64,000 nt of DNA from Pectinophora gossypiella (taxonomy: Eukaryota > Arthropoda > Insecta > Lepidoptera > Gelechiidae): NCBI RefSeq assembly GCF_024362695.1, contig NC_065421.1, positions 6,510,598 through 6,574,597 on the forward strand. Reading direction: 5' to 3'. The translations under genes and the position numbers were made by a program. This document shows positions 23,566 to 31,982 of this stretch, in pieces (within the stretch, counting starts at the first letter, position 1; every line of letters starts with the position of its first letter). The notes beneath the pieces are model-generated. The model was not told where the DNA came from. It did not search any database and worked only from the letters and a program-made list of their open reading frames with translations.

Positions 23566-23810
23566 GATTTCAAATAAAATATAACAAAAAGAAGTCGTAC
23601 GTTGGCAGTTTCTCCGCAAACCTACACAACCCACCGGCCATCGGCCATTTTTTACCATAGACAACTTAAGTTACTTTTTTACATTGTGTTGCCATTTTCA
23701 ACTTTCATAGACAAAACCGGTAATATTACAGTAGTGGTAGTTTCTATAAAGCCACCTATTCACAGCAGGATTTTTATAGTCTTTGTCGACAAGACTAAAC
23801 AAGTTACAAA
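23566..23810. promoter_or_regulatory. TADA2B: Ada2b promoter side of an interrupted divergent promoter
   Basis: About 245 bp between the Ada2b start codon and the P-element target duplication. With 31540-31982 it would form one divergent promoter of about 0.7 kb shared with WDR37. No motif was securely recognised. Confidence 0.45.
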
Positions 23811-23818
23811 GTTACCAA
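23811..23818. repeat. Target-site duplication of the P element, left
   Basis: GTTACCAA, identical to 31532-31539. Confidence 0.92.
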
Positions 23819-24099
23819 CGTAGACAGAGAAACTAATAGACTAAATCACCGTGTAACCGGCTATGAGACAGGTATAGTTTTTATACGTATTGCCACAAAT
23901 AAAAACTACCCATAACCAGGGTAAACTTTACTATGTGGAAAATATGACTCATTGAAAGGATATTACCACATGGTTGGTAAACTGTAATAAGCCACGTAAA
24001 AAAAAGTTTGTATACTTTAAAAAATAATACGCGCCCGTTACAAGTCGTGCGGCCGCTGCGACTTGCCATTAAAATCCGCGGGACTTCTTTCGTGGCGCG

Positions 24100-24165
24100 G
24101 ACCATCATCAACAGCCGTATGACGCCCACTGCTAGGCATAGGCCTCCCCCAAGGAACTCCACGAC
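24100..24165 (-). repeat. LINE 3'-tail fragment inside the P element
   Basis: Contains 'cccactgctaggcataggcc' after ATCATCAACAGCCGTA, the common lepidopteran LINE end. Another copy lies at about 45043-45085. Confidence 0.6.
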
Positions 24166-24567
24166 CATACATTTAACCAAACGCAACTGTTCCTATATGA
24201 GGGACTTTAGTCACAGCCATAGCGACTTTCGACAGTGGTTCAACGTGGTACACCAAGTGGCCAACGTAGTCGCTGTAGTCGTCTGCGAGTGGCGACCAAA
24301 TGAATTAGAAGTTCAGTGAATTAAGTCAGTGCGACCAAAGTCGTAAACTTCGCTTGCATGGATAATTAGCAAATTAGCAGTGCTAACTTGAACACCATAT
24401 ACAGTCCGATTTTTAACCCAGTTAAATATAGGGTAAGCAGTCTGTAAAGCTAAAAAAAGTAAAGGGTAAGAGGACGGTAGAACAGAACAATAAAACTGCA
24501 CATTAATAGAAAGAAACTTTGTTTAAATGACTATAAAAAAAAAACAAAAATAATAAACTGAAAATAT

Positions 24568-26333
24568 TCATTGATTACGTAACAGGGTCAATTTGTTGTA
24601 CATATTTCGCACTTTTACATCAGGCTCTGATAAGTTTTTGGCGTAATGATGAAACCGAACTTTTAAATAATTCATAATTATGGCATTAAAAGCATTTCAT
24701 GGCTTTCTAAAGGAGAATGGTCAAACCGGTTGCCGTGAAATTAAAAAAAATCTTTAATTGGGCTTAGTTGTATACATTTCCTGATTAAAAGCATTAAAAT
24801 ATTTTTTTGTTGACAGTATTTTTAAACCTAACCGTATGACATTTTGTCTAAAAATTCTTTCAGCAATTTCACATAAATTTATTACATCAGCAGAAGGATA
24901 TCGCAAACCGCCTTTGTCTTTTTTGGAAATTAATAACAAGTTTAAATTTGACATCTCCACTATGCTACTTAAGCAATCGTGACACTTTACTATTTTGGAC
25001 ACTTTGGTAACAACAAAGCCCGCAATATATACCACTACATGTTTTGTATATTCTGTTAAACGGGATGGATCTGGCAGATAGTCATGGTCTACTGAAAAAT
25101 CAAGTTCCTCGGATTCGAAAGCTTCTTCTATTAACGCATCATCTCTTAAAAATGAAAGAGAAGAGTTGATCTGTTTTTCAAAATTTAAAGTTTAGCCGCA
25201 GTTCAGCAATAACGTCAGACAGTTCAGCATTTTTTTTTACTAAACGCCGGTTCGCTTGTCTTGCAGCACGTAGTTTTTTCAATCGAGTTTCTGACAAAAC
25301 CCTTTTTCTTTCAAGTATAAGCTTTAACTTTTTCTTCCGAGGCGTATCTGTGTAATCATGTTCTTTTGCCTGAAATAATAAAAAAAAACATTCATTGACA
25401 ATTTCAAGGCGTAAAAATTGAGAGAAAAGTGTTAACAGATTCTTAATTCAATCATCAACAGACAAATAACAAAAAATGGAAAATAGTATCGATCAGAGGA
25501 ATAAAAGTGGCCTCCCATTTTTAATCAAAAGTGGCTGCAAATATATTCTCGATTATTTGTAGTTCTGCCCACCGCTTCGGGGAATACGGGCGTGGGTTTA
25601 TGTATATATGTTGTTTCAAATACCAGCAGCTTACCTCGCTTAGTTGGATTTTCCTGCTTCTAAATATAGTTGGCAGGGATGCCGGCAACTTCACTATGTT
25701 GCATTGAGGATGGTGAACAACTTGGTACAGAAACATTTTCCAACTGTAAATAAAAATAAACTTAATAAAATATCAGGATTGATTGAAAGGTAAATTGACT
25801 TCTTCTTGGTCATAATATATCCAAGAGGAACATATAACTTACATGACAGAACTTGGTTGGACTTGTTCTATCTCCATGTTTAATAAAGAAGTTGCCATCA
25901 AAATGCTTAGAGCATATTACAGAACTTTTAGGCGGTTCCCAGTTTGTTATTCCACATGCTTTAACCCAATCAGTGCGTTCACGTTCTTGAAGTGGAAACC
26001 TTTAATGACAACAACATATAAATAATAATAGACAGTAAGTAATTGGTTCCACTTGATATGACTTTTTTGTGAAAATCTAGGGTAAAAATAACTGTTCGGT
26101 AGGCAACACTAAAATTTCGTGGTGATTTTGTAATTACAGAAAAATACACGAAAAATCACCTGCAATTACACTGGAATCTCTTTCTAACACCAAATTGAAG
26201 ATTTTACGAGAATAAAACACAGAAATAAAGAGTTTTAAGGTATAATTTAATGGAAATTGTACCTGTGATAGGATGTACCCGGACTGCTTCGATATGTTCT
26301 GTTTTCACACGCTAAAACACTACATACTGGCAT
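24568..26333 (-). pseudogene. P-element-type (THAP) transposase, internally deleted and frameshifted
   Basis: Exons on the minus strand: 26263-26333 and 25843-25999 join in frame as an N-terminal THAP DNA-binding domain (MPVCSVLACENR; SYHRFPLQERERTDWVKACG; SVICSKHF). About 25620-25745 gives KLPASLPTIF, needing a 1-nt shift from the previous exon. About 25178-25372 encodes the basic coiled coil (KKLRAARQANRRLVKKNAEL) and ends at a TGA (25178-25180). A one-base shift then leads straight into the C-terminal part (VVVYIAGFVVTKVSKIVKC; KDKGGLRYPSADVINLC) up to 24754, and after another break YLKVRFHHYAKNLSEPDVKV down to 24568. The RNase H-like catalytic core and GTP-binding insert expected between coiled coil and C-terminus are missing. 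Transposition is therefore not expected, but the THAP domain could still bind DNA if expressed. Confidence 0.82.
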
Positions 26334-26439
26334 TGTTATTATTACGCTATTGATTTTGTCCAAAAAAAATGTACTTGGAAGCTAAGAAACACTAATATAA
26401 ATGTTTTGCATTACAACAAAACAGTTATTATGTGTTGAA

Positions 26440-26610
26440 TAAAACACACAGCGTTTAGGTGAAGAAGCAGTCTGTGAATAGCCTTGAAACCATAAATAAT
26501 TTAAGAAAACATACCTGAATCTCTATGGTTTACCGTAAGTTTCTTTCTACTGTCACCAGAGGGCGCCAGTTTCTATGCGATTGGGACGTCATCTATGACG
26601 TACTTCATAG
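26440..26610. repeat. DIRS inverted terminal repeat, left
   Basis: Begins TAAAACACACAGCGTTTAGG and ends TGACGTACTTCATAG. Its inverse is 31129-31299. Confidence 0.92.
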
Positions 26611-26642
26611 TGTCTTCGCCACCAGCAAGTACCTTGATGCAA

Positions 26643-26730
26643 CGCTGTGTGTTTTATTCAACACATAATAACTGTTTTGTTGTAATGCAAAACATTTATA
26701 TTATGTGTTTTCCTAAAACACACAGCGTTT
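26643..26730. repeat. DIRS internal complementary region (circle-junction template)
   Basis: 26643-26703 is the reverse complement of the element's left outer end (26393-26453). 26699-26730 is the reverse complement of its right outer end (about 31283-31314). The two halves abut at ATATTATG. This is the arrangement by which DIRS elements regenerate their ends through a circular intermediate. It sits at the 3' end of the coding strand, as in DIRS-1. Confidence 0.9.
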
Positions 26731-26983
26731 AGGTGAAGACCTGTTTGTTATCTGCTGGTGATTAAAACAAACGCTATGTGATCTATAAGAAAATACACTT
26801 TAACATAATCAGAAACTTTATGTTAAGAAAATAAACATTTACATATCATGAAAATGTATGAAAATAAACATTTAAGAAGCTTATCTTAAACATATTCAAA
26901 ATAAACAATCAATATTAAACAAATAAAAAACGAAAAGTAACTAAAATTCTTCCTAAGTTATTTAAAATTAAATCAAAAAATTC

Positions 26984-29797
26984 TTAGGCATTTGTAAAAT
27001 TAGAAACCAACAAATCAGCACTTTTAGCTTCAGTTCTTTCAATCTGCCTACAATAATATTTACTGAAAGTTTCAATACTCTTCCAATTCCCTCTGCGGAG
27101 AATTTCTTCTACGGGTCTATTCTCTAACCAGCCTCTTGAAGCTACAGCTGATCTTATACTTCCAGGTGAAGCATCTATATGAGCCTCTCTAAAAATGGTC
27201 CGTATCCATCCTGCTATTATGGTCCTAGTAGCTGGTTTTACTACACCAGTAACCGAGATAAATAGACTTAAAGGATTTCCTCCTTTTGAACGTCTAGAGT
27301 TAGAGGCTTGGATAAGTTGTTTAATATGTCTTACAGGACAAACCTTCACATCAGTGTGTGCATATAGTCGCCAACCTGACTGACGATGAGAAGCTGAATC
27401 TGTTTTGGAACCAAACATTGGCCACAAAATGATTTCATCATCTTGTTGAATACAACTCTCATCAGTGACTTGAAGAAGTGTCAAATCATGTAATCTACGT
27501 CCTGATGCTAATAGAAGAATCAATGCTGTTCTTCTGGAAATATCAAAAAATGAACCTGTACTCGGAGTTGTTCTTAACCAATCAAATAACAATTTTGTAT
27601 CCCATATTGGTGGCTTTTGGGGTCTTGGTTTCGCTTGTGATATGGCTTTTAACACTTGGTGAACTAGAAAATTTTTTGTCAGATGTTCTCCGGATGATGC
27701 ACAATATGTCAAAATTGCAGATTTATGTAGCAATATGGTGCTATAAGCCAAGTTTTCCTTTATGTAAAGGTTGGCTAAGAATCTTGCAATGTCATTTCCA
27801 TGTGGAATCTTGTGATTAATGCTATTAGATTCACACCACGAAATCCATCTCTTAATAGGAGCGCTGTAAGTAGTAAGAGTAGATGTCCGCCAACTACTTC
27901 TCAAGAGCTGTTGTTCTTCGTGGCTCCAATGCGCGATCCTATCAGCCCACCCCCAATTTTCCACGCCTGCAGACATAACTTGTCTATTTGTGGTGGAACA
28001 GTTTTTGTAGTCCAGTCTATCAGAACCTTCCGCAGGTTCGGTATAGGAATTGGCTCTTCTAGGGCTCTCGCCTGAAGGTCCGGTAGCCAAAAGCACTGAT
28101 TCCAATTTGGGGCTATCAGGATGAACGTCCCGCTCGCATTGTTGAGATGAGCTAGCACCCGCGGTATGAGATTGGGTGGTGGAAACAGCCAGCCCAGCTG
28201 GACGACCCATTCTTGACTGAAGGCATCGCAAAAAATTGCCGAGCCATCTCTCGAGTCTAGGGACACATATTTTTTTACTACGGCGGTTTCTCTGGACGCG
28301 AAGAAGTCGACGTCTGGAACGCCCCACTTTTTGAATATGGCCTCCGCGGCCGGGCGTAGTAGGTGCCATTCCGGTAATGGTCGACCCCTTGACAGGCGGT
28401 CCGCTATTCCGTTTAACCTCCCCGGGAGGTAGGAAGCCGACAGCGTCAGATTCAGCTGCTCGGTTAGCTCCAGGAGCCTGGTAGTTAGATCCAGCATCCC
28501 CTGTGAGTGCGTGCCCCCCTCGTTTCTTATGTAGGCTACTAACGTCCGATTGTCCGATTGAATCAGGACATGAGCATTCTGAAGGATTGCACGTTGGTGT
28601 TCTATGGCACCATACACTGCGTACATTTCCTTCATGTTGGAGTGCCATTTCATTTGATCTGAAGTCCACTTCCCCGTCAGGAAGAATTCGTTTAAATGTG
28701 CTCCCCACCCCGCATCCGCTGCGTCGGTGGTTAGAAAGTGGGTTACTTTTGGCTTGTGCAGTAGCGTTGAGCTGTGATTGATTGCAGCTAGCCACCAACT
28801 TAAATCTTGGAGTACATGAGGGGGCAATTCTCTTTTTTGTCTGGGTCTGTTCTTGTTGAATTTTCTCAAGAAAATTTGGGTTTTGCGACAACGTAGGCGT
28901 CCCTTGGGAATGGCATAATTTGCGAAATTTAGTAATCCCAAAAGGCATTGAGCTTCCCGCAGAGAACACCTTCTTCTGCTTAGGAGCATCGAGATGCACT
29001 CCCTTAGCTTCGTAACTTTCTTTGAGGGTAGTGACAGGATATTTAATTGGGTGTTCCATAAGAGCCCCAGGTACTCTAACTCCTGGGTGGGTTCGAGAAC
29101 AGATTTTTGGTAATTGACATGCCAGCCCAGTGCTTGCAAAGTCTTCAGTGTTTCCGCAACCTGACAGACTAATTTGGAGCGGTCTTGGTGTACTAACAGG
29201 AAGTCGTCTAGATACACCAACAGACGGATGCCACGGGCACGAAGAATCTCCGCAACCCAATTTGTAACGGCCGCAAAAGTGCGGGGGGCCGATGACAGGC
29301 CAAACGGTAGAGAAGTTAATTGGAGTACTTCCTGGTTGTAAATGACTCGTAGGAAGCGCCTGTGCGATTCCGAGATTGGTATATGAAAATATGCATTTTG
29401 AAGGTCTATCTTTGTTAACCAGTCTCCGGTCTGTAAAAAGTCTCTCACATCTGTTTGCATTATTAGGTGGAAATGTTTTGTATATATGTGGGCATTGAGA
29501 CCCCTGAGGTCGAATATTGGCCGAGTGCCTCCATCTGACTTTTTGACTAAAAACATCCTCGAATGAAACCCGGAATTTAGAATGGGTGGTTGTTCTAATA
29601 CCCCCTTCTCCTTCAGATCGTTTATCATTGATGTCATCTCCGGGGATATTTTTGTTGAAAAATTCTTTATAATTTTTCTGTGAGGGTAATGTAGAGGGGG
29701 CTCGTCTTTGAAAGGTATCCGACACCGCGCAATGGTTGTCAGGATGTATTGTTGGGCACCTAATTGTTCCCAGTCTGCTAAATGTTCCCTCAGGCAA
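26984..29797 (-). CDS. DIRS tyrosine recombinase ORF
   Basis: A 937-codon frame. The recombinase is its C-terminal third, downstream of and out of frame with RT-RNase H. The core-binding part (RSSWRTSTLTTYSAPIKRWI) is followed by the catalytic domain: first Arg in LASGRRLHDLTLL (about 768), Arg in GSIRSAVASRGW (about 882), Trp in RRGNW in place of the second His (about 905), and the Tyr nucleophile in FSKYY (about 914-915). It would integrate the circular DNA intermediate. The N-terminal 600 or so codons overlap the RT frame and have no recognised domain; where translation starts is unknown. Confidence 0.9.
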   Translation of the reverse strand: MPEGTFSRLGTIRCPTIHPDNHCAVSDTFQRRAPSTLPSQKNYKEFFNKNIPGDDINDKRSEGEGGIRTTTHSKFRVSFEDVFSQKVRWRHSANIRPQGSQCPHIYKTFPPNNANRCERLFTDRRLVNKDRPSKCIFSYTNLGIAQALPTSHLQPGSTPINFSTVWPVIGPPHFCGRYKLGCGDSSCPWHPSVGVSRRLPVSTPRPLQISLSGCGNTEDFASTGLACQLPKICSRTHPGVRVPGALMEHPIKYPVTTLKESYEAKGVHLDAPKQKKVFSAGSSMPFGITKFRKLCHSQGTPTLSQNPNFLEKIQQEQTQTKKRIAPSCTPRFKLVASCNQSQLNATAQAKSNPLSNHRRSGCGVGSTFKRILPDGEVDFRSNEMALQHEGNVRSVWCHRTPTCNPSECSCPDSIGQSDVSSLHKKRGGHALTGDAGSNYQAPGANRAAESDAVGFLPPGEVKRNSGPPVKGSTITGMAPTTPGRGGHIQKVGRSRRRLLRVQRNRRSKKICVPRLERWLGNFLRCLQSRMGRPAGLAVSTTQSHTAGASSSQQCERDVHPDSPKLESVLLATGPSGESPRRANSYTEPAEGSDRLDYKNCSTTNRQVMSAGVENWGWADRIAHWSHEEQQLLRSSWRTSTLTTYSAPIKRWISWCESNSINHKIPHGNDIARFLANLYIKENLAYSTILLHKSAILTYCASSGEHLTKNFLVHQVLKAISQAKPRPQKPPIWDTKLLFDWLRTTPSTGSFFDISRRTALILLLASGRRLHDLTLLQVTDESCIQQDDEIILWPMFGSKTDSASHRQSGWRLYAHTDVKVCPVRHIKQLIQASNSRRSKGGNPLSLFISVTGVVKPATRTIIAGWIRTIFREAHIDASPGSIRSAVASRGWLENRPVEEILRRGNWKSIETFSKYYCRQIERTEAKSADLLVSNFTNA

Positions 29798-29856
29798 CCC
29801 CCTCTGAACGCCCTCAACAGATAGTCATTTTGACTTAGTATTGGAGTCTGTTCCAC
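27901..29856 (-). CDS. DIRS reverse transcriptase-RNase H ORF
   Basis: 651 aa starting MEQTPILSQN, overlapping the end of the gag-like ORF by 32 nt. RT motifs: KIDLQNAYFH (149-158), LPFGL (183-187), and YLDD (215-218) as the YxDD active site. RNase H follows with D378 (TTDAADAGWG), E410, D435 (QSDNRT) and D486 (GIADRLSR). The C-terminal region (VPDVDFFASRET, GWLFPPPNLIPRVL) is typical of DIRS and related elements. No stop or frameshift interrupts it, and all catalytic residues are present. Confidence 0.93.
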   Translation of the reverse strand: MEQTPILSQNDYLLRAFRGGCLREHLADWEQLGAQQYILTTIARCRIPFKDEPPLHYPHRKIIKNFSTKISPEMTSMINDLKEKGVLEQPPILNSGFHSRMFLVKKSDGGTRPIFDLRGLNAHIYTKHFHLIMQTDVRDFLQTGDWLTKIDLQNAYFHIPISESHRRFLRVIYNQEVLQLTSLPFGLSSAPRTFAAVTNWVAEILRARGIRLLVYLDDFLLVHQDRSKLVCQVAETLKTLQALGWHVNYQKSVLEPTQELEYLGLLWNTQLNILSLPSKKVTKLRECISMLLSRRRCSLREAQCLLGLLNFANYAIPKGRLRCRKTQIFLRKFNKNRPRQKRELPPHVLQDLSWWLAAINHSSTLLHKPKVTHFLTTDAADAGWGAHLNEFFLTGKWTSDQMKWHSNMKEMYAVYGAIEHQRAILQNAHVLIQSDNRTLVAYIRNEGGTHSQGMLDLTTRLLELTEQLNLTLSASYLPGRLNGIADRLSRGRPLPEWHLLRPAAEAIFKKWGVPDVDFFASRETAVVKKYVSLDSRDGSAIFCDAFSQEWVVQLGWLFPPPNLIPRVLAHLNNASGTFILIAPNWNQCFWLPDLQARALEEPIPIPNLRKVLIDWTTKTVPPQIDKLCLQAWKIGGGLIGSRIGATKNNSS

Positions 29857-30985
29857 TGTTTCGGCGAAAGGTGTGGTTTTTCTTGTTATTATGAGTCTGT
29901 TTTTTCTGTTCTGTCTTATTAAATTTGCTTGGTTGCTTCTGGACTTTTTTATTTGTATGTTGCTCTGAAAACCTTTTTTCTTTTAAATAATTAGGTGTGT
30001 TCAGCCAAGACTGCACTCCCCCCAGAGAGTTAATAAGTGGCAGCAAACTACCTCGGCTAAACAGGTGCTCTGCACTTGGAGGAATGTTCATTAAGGTTGT
30101 CTTAACATTCGGGTTCTTTATTTCCTTAAGGATACGGTCCCGACGTACCTCGATGCATTCTGATCTCTTACCACAGATTATTTGCATCGTTGTTTCAGAC
30201 ATGTTATAGCTTGGGGAACCGGGACCAAATGTAGATGAAACCTTTTCAAATAAAGAATTAGGGTTCAAGTCTTTGGGGTTGGCCGATGCCCAGTCTACCA
30301 AGTTTTGTAAACCTGTCTTTAAAAGTTCCCTTTGTTGTAAAACAGCATTTGACAAACCAGCTAACAGATTCTCTGTTGATGCCAAATAATCCTTGTTCTT
30401 GTTAAAATGACAAAATTCCTCATTAACTTTCAACCCTACAAAACCAGGTGTTGCTGAAAGAGTTTGCAGTGCTTTTTTATAGCGGATATTTTTCCAAGCT
30501 GGACTATCAAACTGTTGCAGTCTTTTTAATTCTTCTAGTCGGTCCTTGTCCGCTAATGGCACAATGTTTCTTTGGTCAAATTCCAAACCTAACTCACCTA
30601 AACTGACACAGTTAGAAACCGGCAGACACGGATTTTGTAAAAAAGATGATGGGCCTGGCTGAGCAATGTTATCTACATTTGTATTAGTGTTTAAAGATTG
30701 CAAATATTGCGGTATTTGTGACACATACTCAGATAAACAACTTACATGATTAATTAAAGTTTCGACACGAGGGTCGGAACACGTCGTAACATGTTTGGTG
30801 GACTTACGTTTTGGTCTCTTATTAGGCGGCGGCGATACGATACTTTCCTCATCTTCCGAAGATGAAGAACTGCTATCAGTATCGCTCGAGGTCCTATTCT
30901 GCTCTCCCTCAGGAGCAGCAGAAGGACCCGCCTGGTTTGCATCGCCATAATGCTCCGGATCTGAATTATCCACTGGTTGATCCAT
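29825..30985 (-). CDS. DIRS gag-like ORF
   Basis: The start at 30985 (MDQPVDNSDPEHYGD) is preferred; the frame is open to an ATG at 31021. About 386 aa: an acidic, serine-rich N-terminal part (SSDTDSSSSSSEDEES), a basic stretch (NKRPKRKSTKHV), a helical central region, and a Lys/Asn-rich C-terminus (QKKQTHNNKKNHTFRR). Position and composition match the first ORF of DIRS elements, thought to package the RNA. No zinc knuckle. Confidence 0.8.
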   Translation of the reverse strand: MDQPVDNSDPEHYGDANQAGPSAAPEGEQNRTSSDTDSSSSSSEDEESIVSPPPNKRPKRKSTKHVTTCSDPRVETLINHVSCLSEYVSQIPQYLQSLNTNTNVDNIAQPGPSSFLQNPCLPVSNCVSLGELGLEFDQRNIVPLADKDRLEELKRLQQFDSPAWKNIRYKKALQTLSATPGFVGLKVNEEFCHFNKNKDYLASTENLLAGLSNAVLQQRELLKTGLQNLVDWASANPKDLNPNSLFEKVSSTFGPGSPSYNMSETTMQIICGKRSECIEVRRDRILKEIKNPNVKTTLMNIPPSAEHLFSRGSLLPLINSLGGVQSWLNTPNYLKEKRFSEQHTNKKVQKQPSKFNKTEQKKQTHNNKKNHTFRRNSGTDSNTKSK

Positions 30986-31128
30986 ATTACATTCGTAACC
31001 ACTTTTACGTGATGCTATCACTCACTTTTACGTTTTTTAACATAAAAATCTATGAGAATAAACTTTAATTTTGCCTTTTTCTTACGAGAAAACTTTTGAC
31101 GTTCTGTTACCGGCAAAATTCACAAACG

Positions 31129-31299
31129 CTATGAAGTACGTCATAGATGACGTCCCAATCGCATAGAAACTGGCGCCCTCTGGTGACAGTAGAAAGAAAC
31201 TTACGGTAAACCATAGAGATTCAGGTATGTTTTCTTAAATTATTTATGGTTTCAAGGCTATTCACAGACTGCTTCTTCACCTAAACGCTGTGTGTTTTA
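31129..31299. repeat. DIRS inverted terminal repeat, right
   Basis: Inverse of 26440-26610; begins CTATGAAGTACGTCATAGAT. Confidence 0.92.
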
Positions 31300-31531
31300 G
31301 GAAAACACATAATAAGTATTTATTTAGAGTAAAAACGCAGAATCAGTTAAATGTTTGCACACATACTGTCATTTTGACGTTTTGTGGTCAGGTAAAAAAC
31401 AGGTTACAGCGACAAGGACAAAAAAACGATAATGCTATCCCCTTTTTTCTTACGGTTACTGTGTTGGCTTATCTCTTTCTAGTGCGAATGAGACAAAAAC
31501 ATTATTTAGTCTATTAGTTTCTCTGTCTACG

Positions 31532-31539
31532 GTTACCAA
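31532..31539. repeat. Target-site duplication of the P element, right
   Basis: GTTACCAA, identical to 23811-23818. Confidence 0.92.
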
Positions 31540-31982
31540 AAAGTTTTTTTTTTAATATAAGAACAAGACTATGCAACGGAAACGTAACGAAATGGTACAT
31601 ATGATATCTAATACAAGTTGTTTACAACCACCAGTCCCAGTCATGCATCACCATGCATTACATAGATGCATCATCTTAAATCTTACCACAGATCTTACTA
31701 TAAGCGTTCAAAAACCGGTATTATGTAAAAAGTGGACTGTGATTTTTTACATTTGCAACATTAACGTGCAAATGTCAAATGTCAGGGTATTGCTGGAAAT
31801 ATCTCGTCGTGTATTTATTTTGAAAATTACTTTTCAATAAATAATACAATCGTTTTATAAAAATCTTTCATAAAAGTGGTTTATATTGCGGTTAATATTT
31901 GGGGTGAAACGATTTGATATAATTCGGTCGTATACTATGTGATCTGATATTAGTACAAGATCCGTGTTCTGTCTCCGTGACC
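31540..31982 (+). promoter_or_regulatory. WDR37: WDR37 upstream region
   Basis: About 440 bp between the P-element insertion and the WDR37 start codon. It should contain the WDR37 promoter and 5' UTR. No element was securely recognised. Confidence 0.45.

Larger units (their letters stand above)
26393..31314 (-). mobile_element. DIRS-type tyrosine-recombinase retrotransposon, apparently intact
   Basis: About 4.9 kb, coding on the minus strand. It has 171-bp inverted terminal repeats (26440-26610 and 31129-31299, identical by eye), unique outer ends, and an internal complementary region at 26643-26730. Three long overlapping ORFs are present: gag-like (29825-30985), RT-RNase H (27901-29856) and tyrosine recombinase (26984-29797). 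No target duplication is expected, since DIRS elements integrate through a recombinase, and none is seen. It is inserted in the 5' leader of the P-element transposase gene. Confidence 0.92.
23819..31531 (-). mobile_element. P-superfamily DNA transposon carrying a nested DIRS element
   Basis: Perfect 28-bp terminal inverted repeats: 23819-23846 (CGTAGACAGAGAAACTAATA...) and its reverse complement at 31504-31531. They are flanked by an identical 8-bp target duplication, GTTACCAA. An 8-bp duplication with a THAP-type transposase gene inside (minus strand, 24568-26333) identifies the P superfamily. Subtracting the DIRS insertion (26393-31314) leaves an element of about 2.8 kb. The transposase is broken, so this copy is non-autonomous. 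A LINE tail fragment (about 24100-24160) sits near the left end. Confidence 0.9.

Noticed and set aside
26984..31021. Possibility that the RT block is an endogenous virus
   Set aside because: Tyrosine recombinase, DIRS-type RNase H, inverted repeats and ICR identify a DIRS retrotransposon. No envelope or viral protease was seen.
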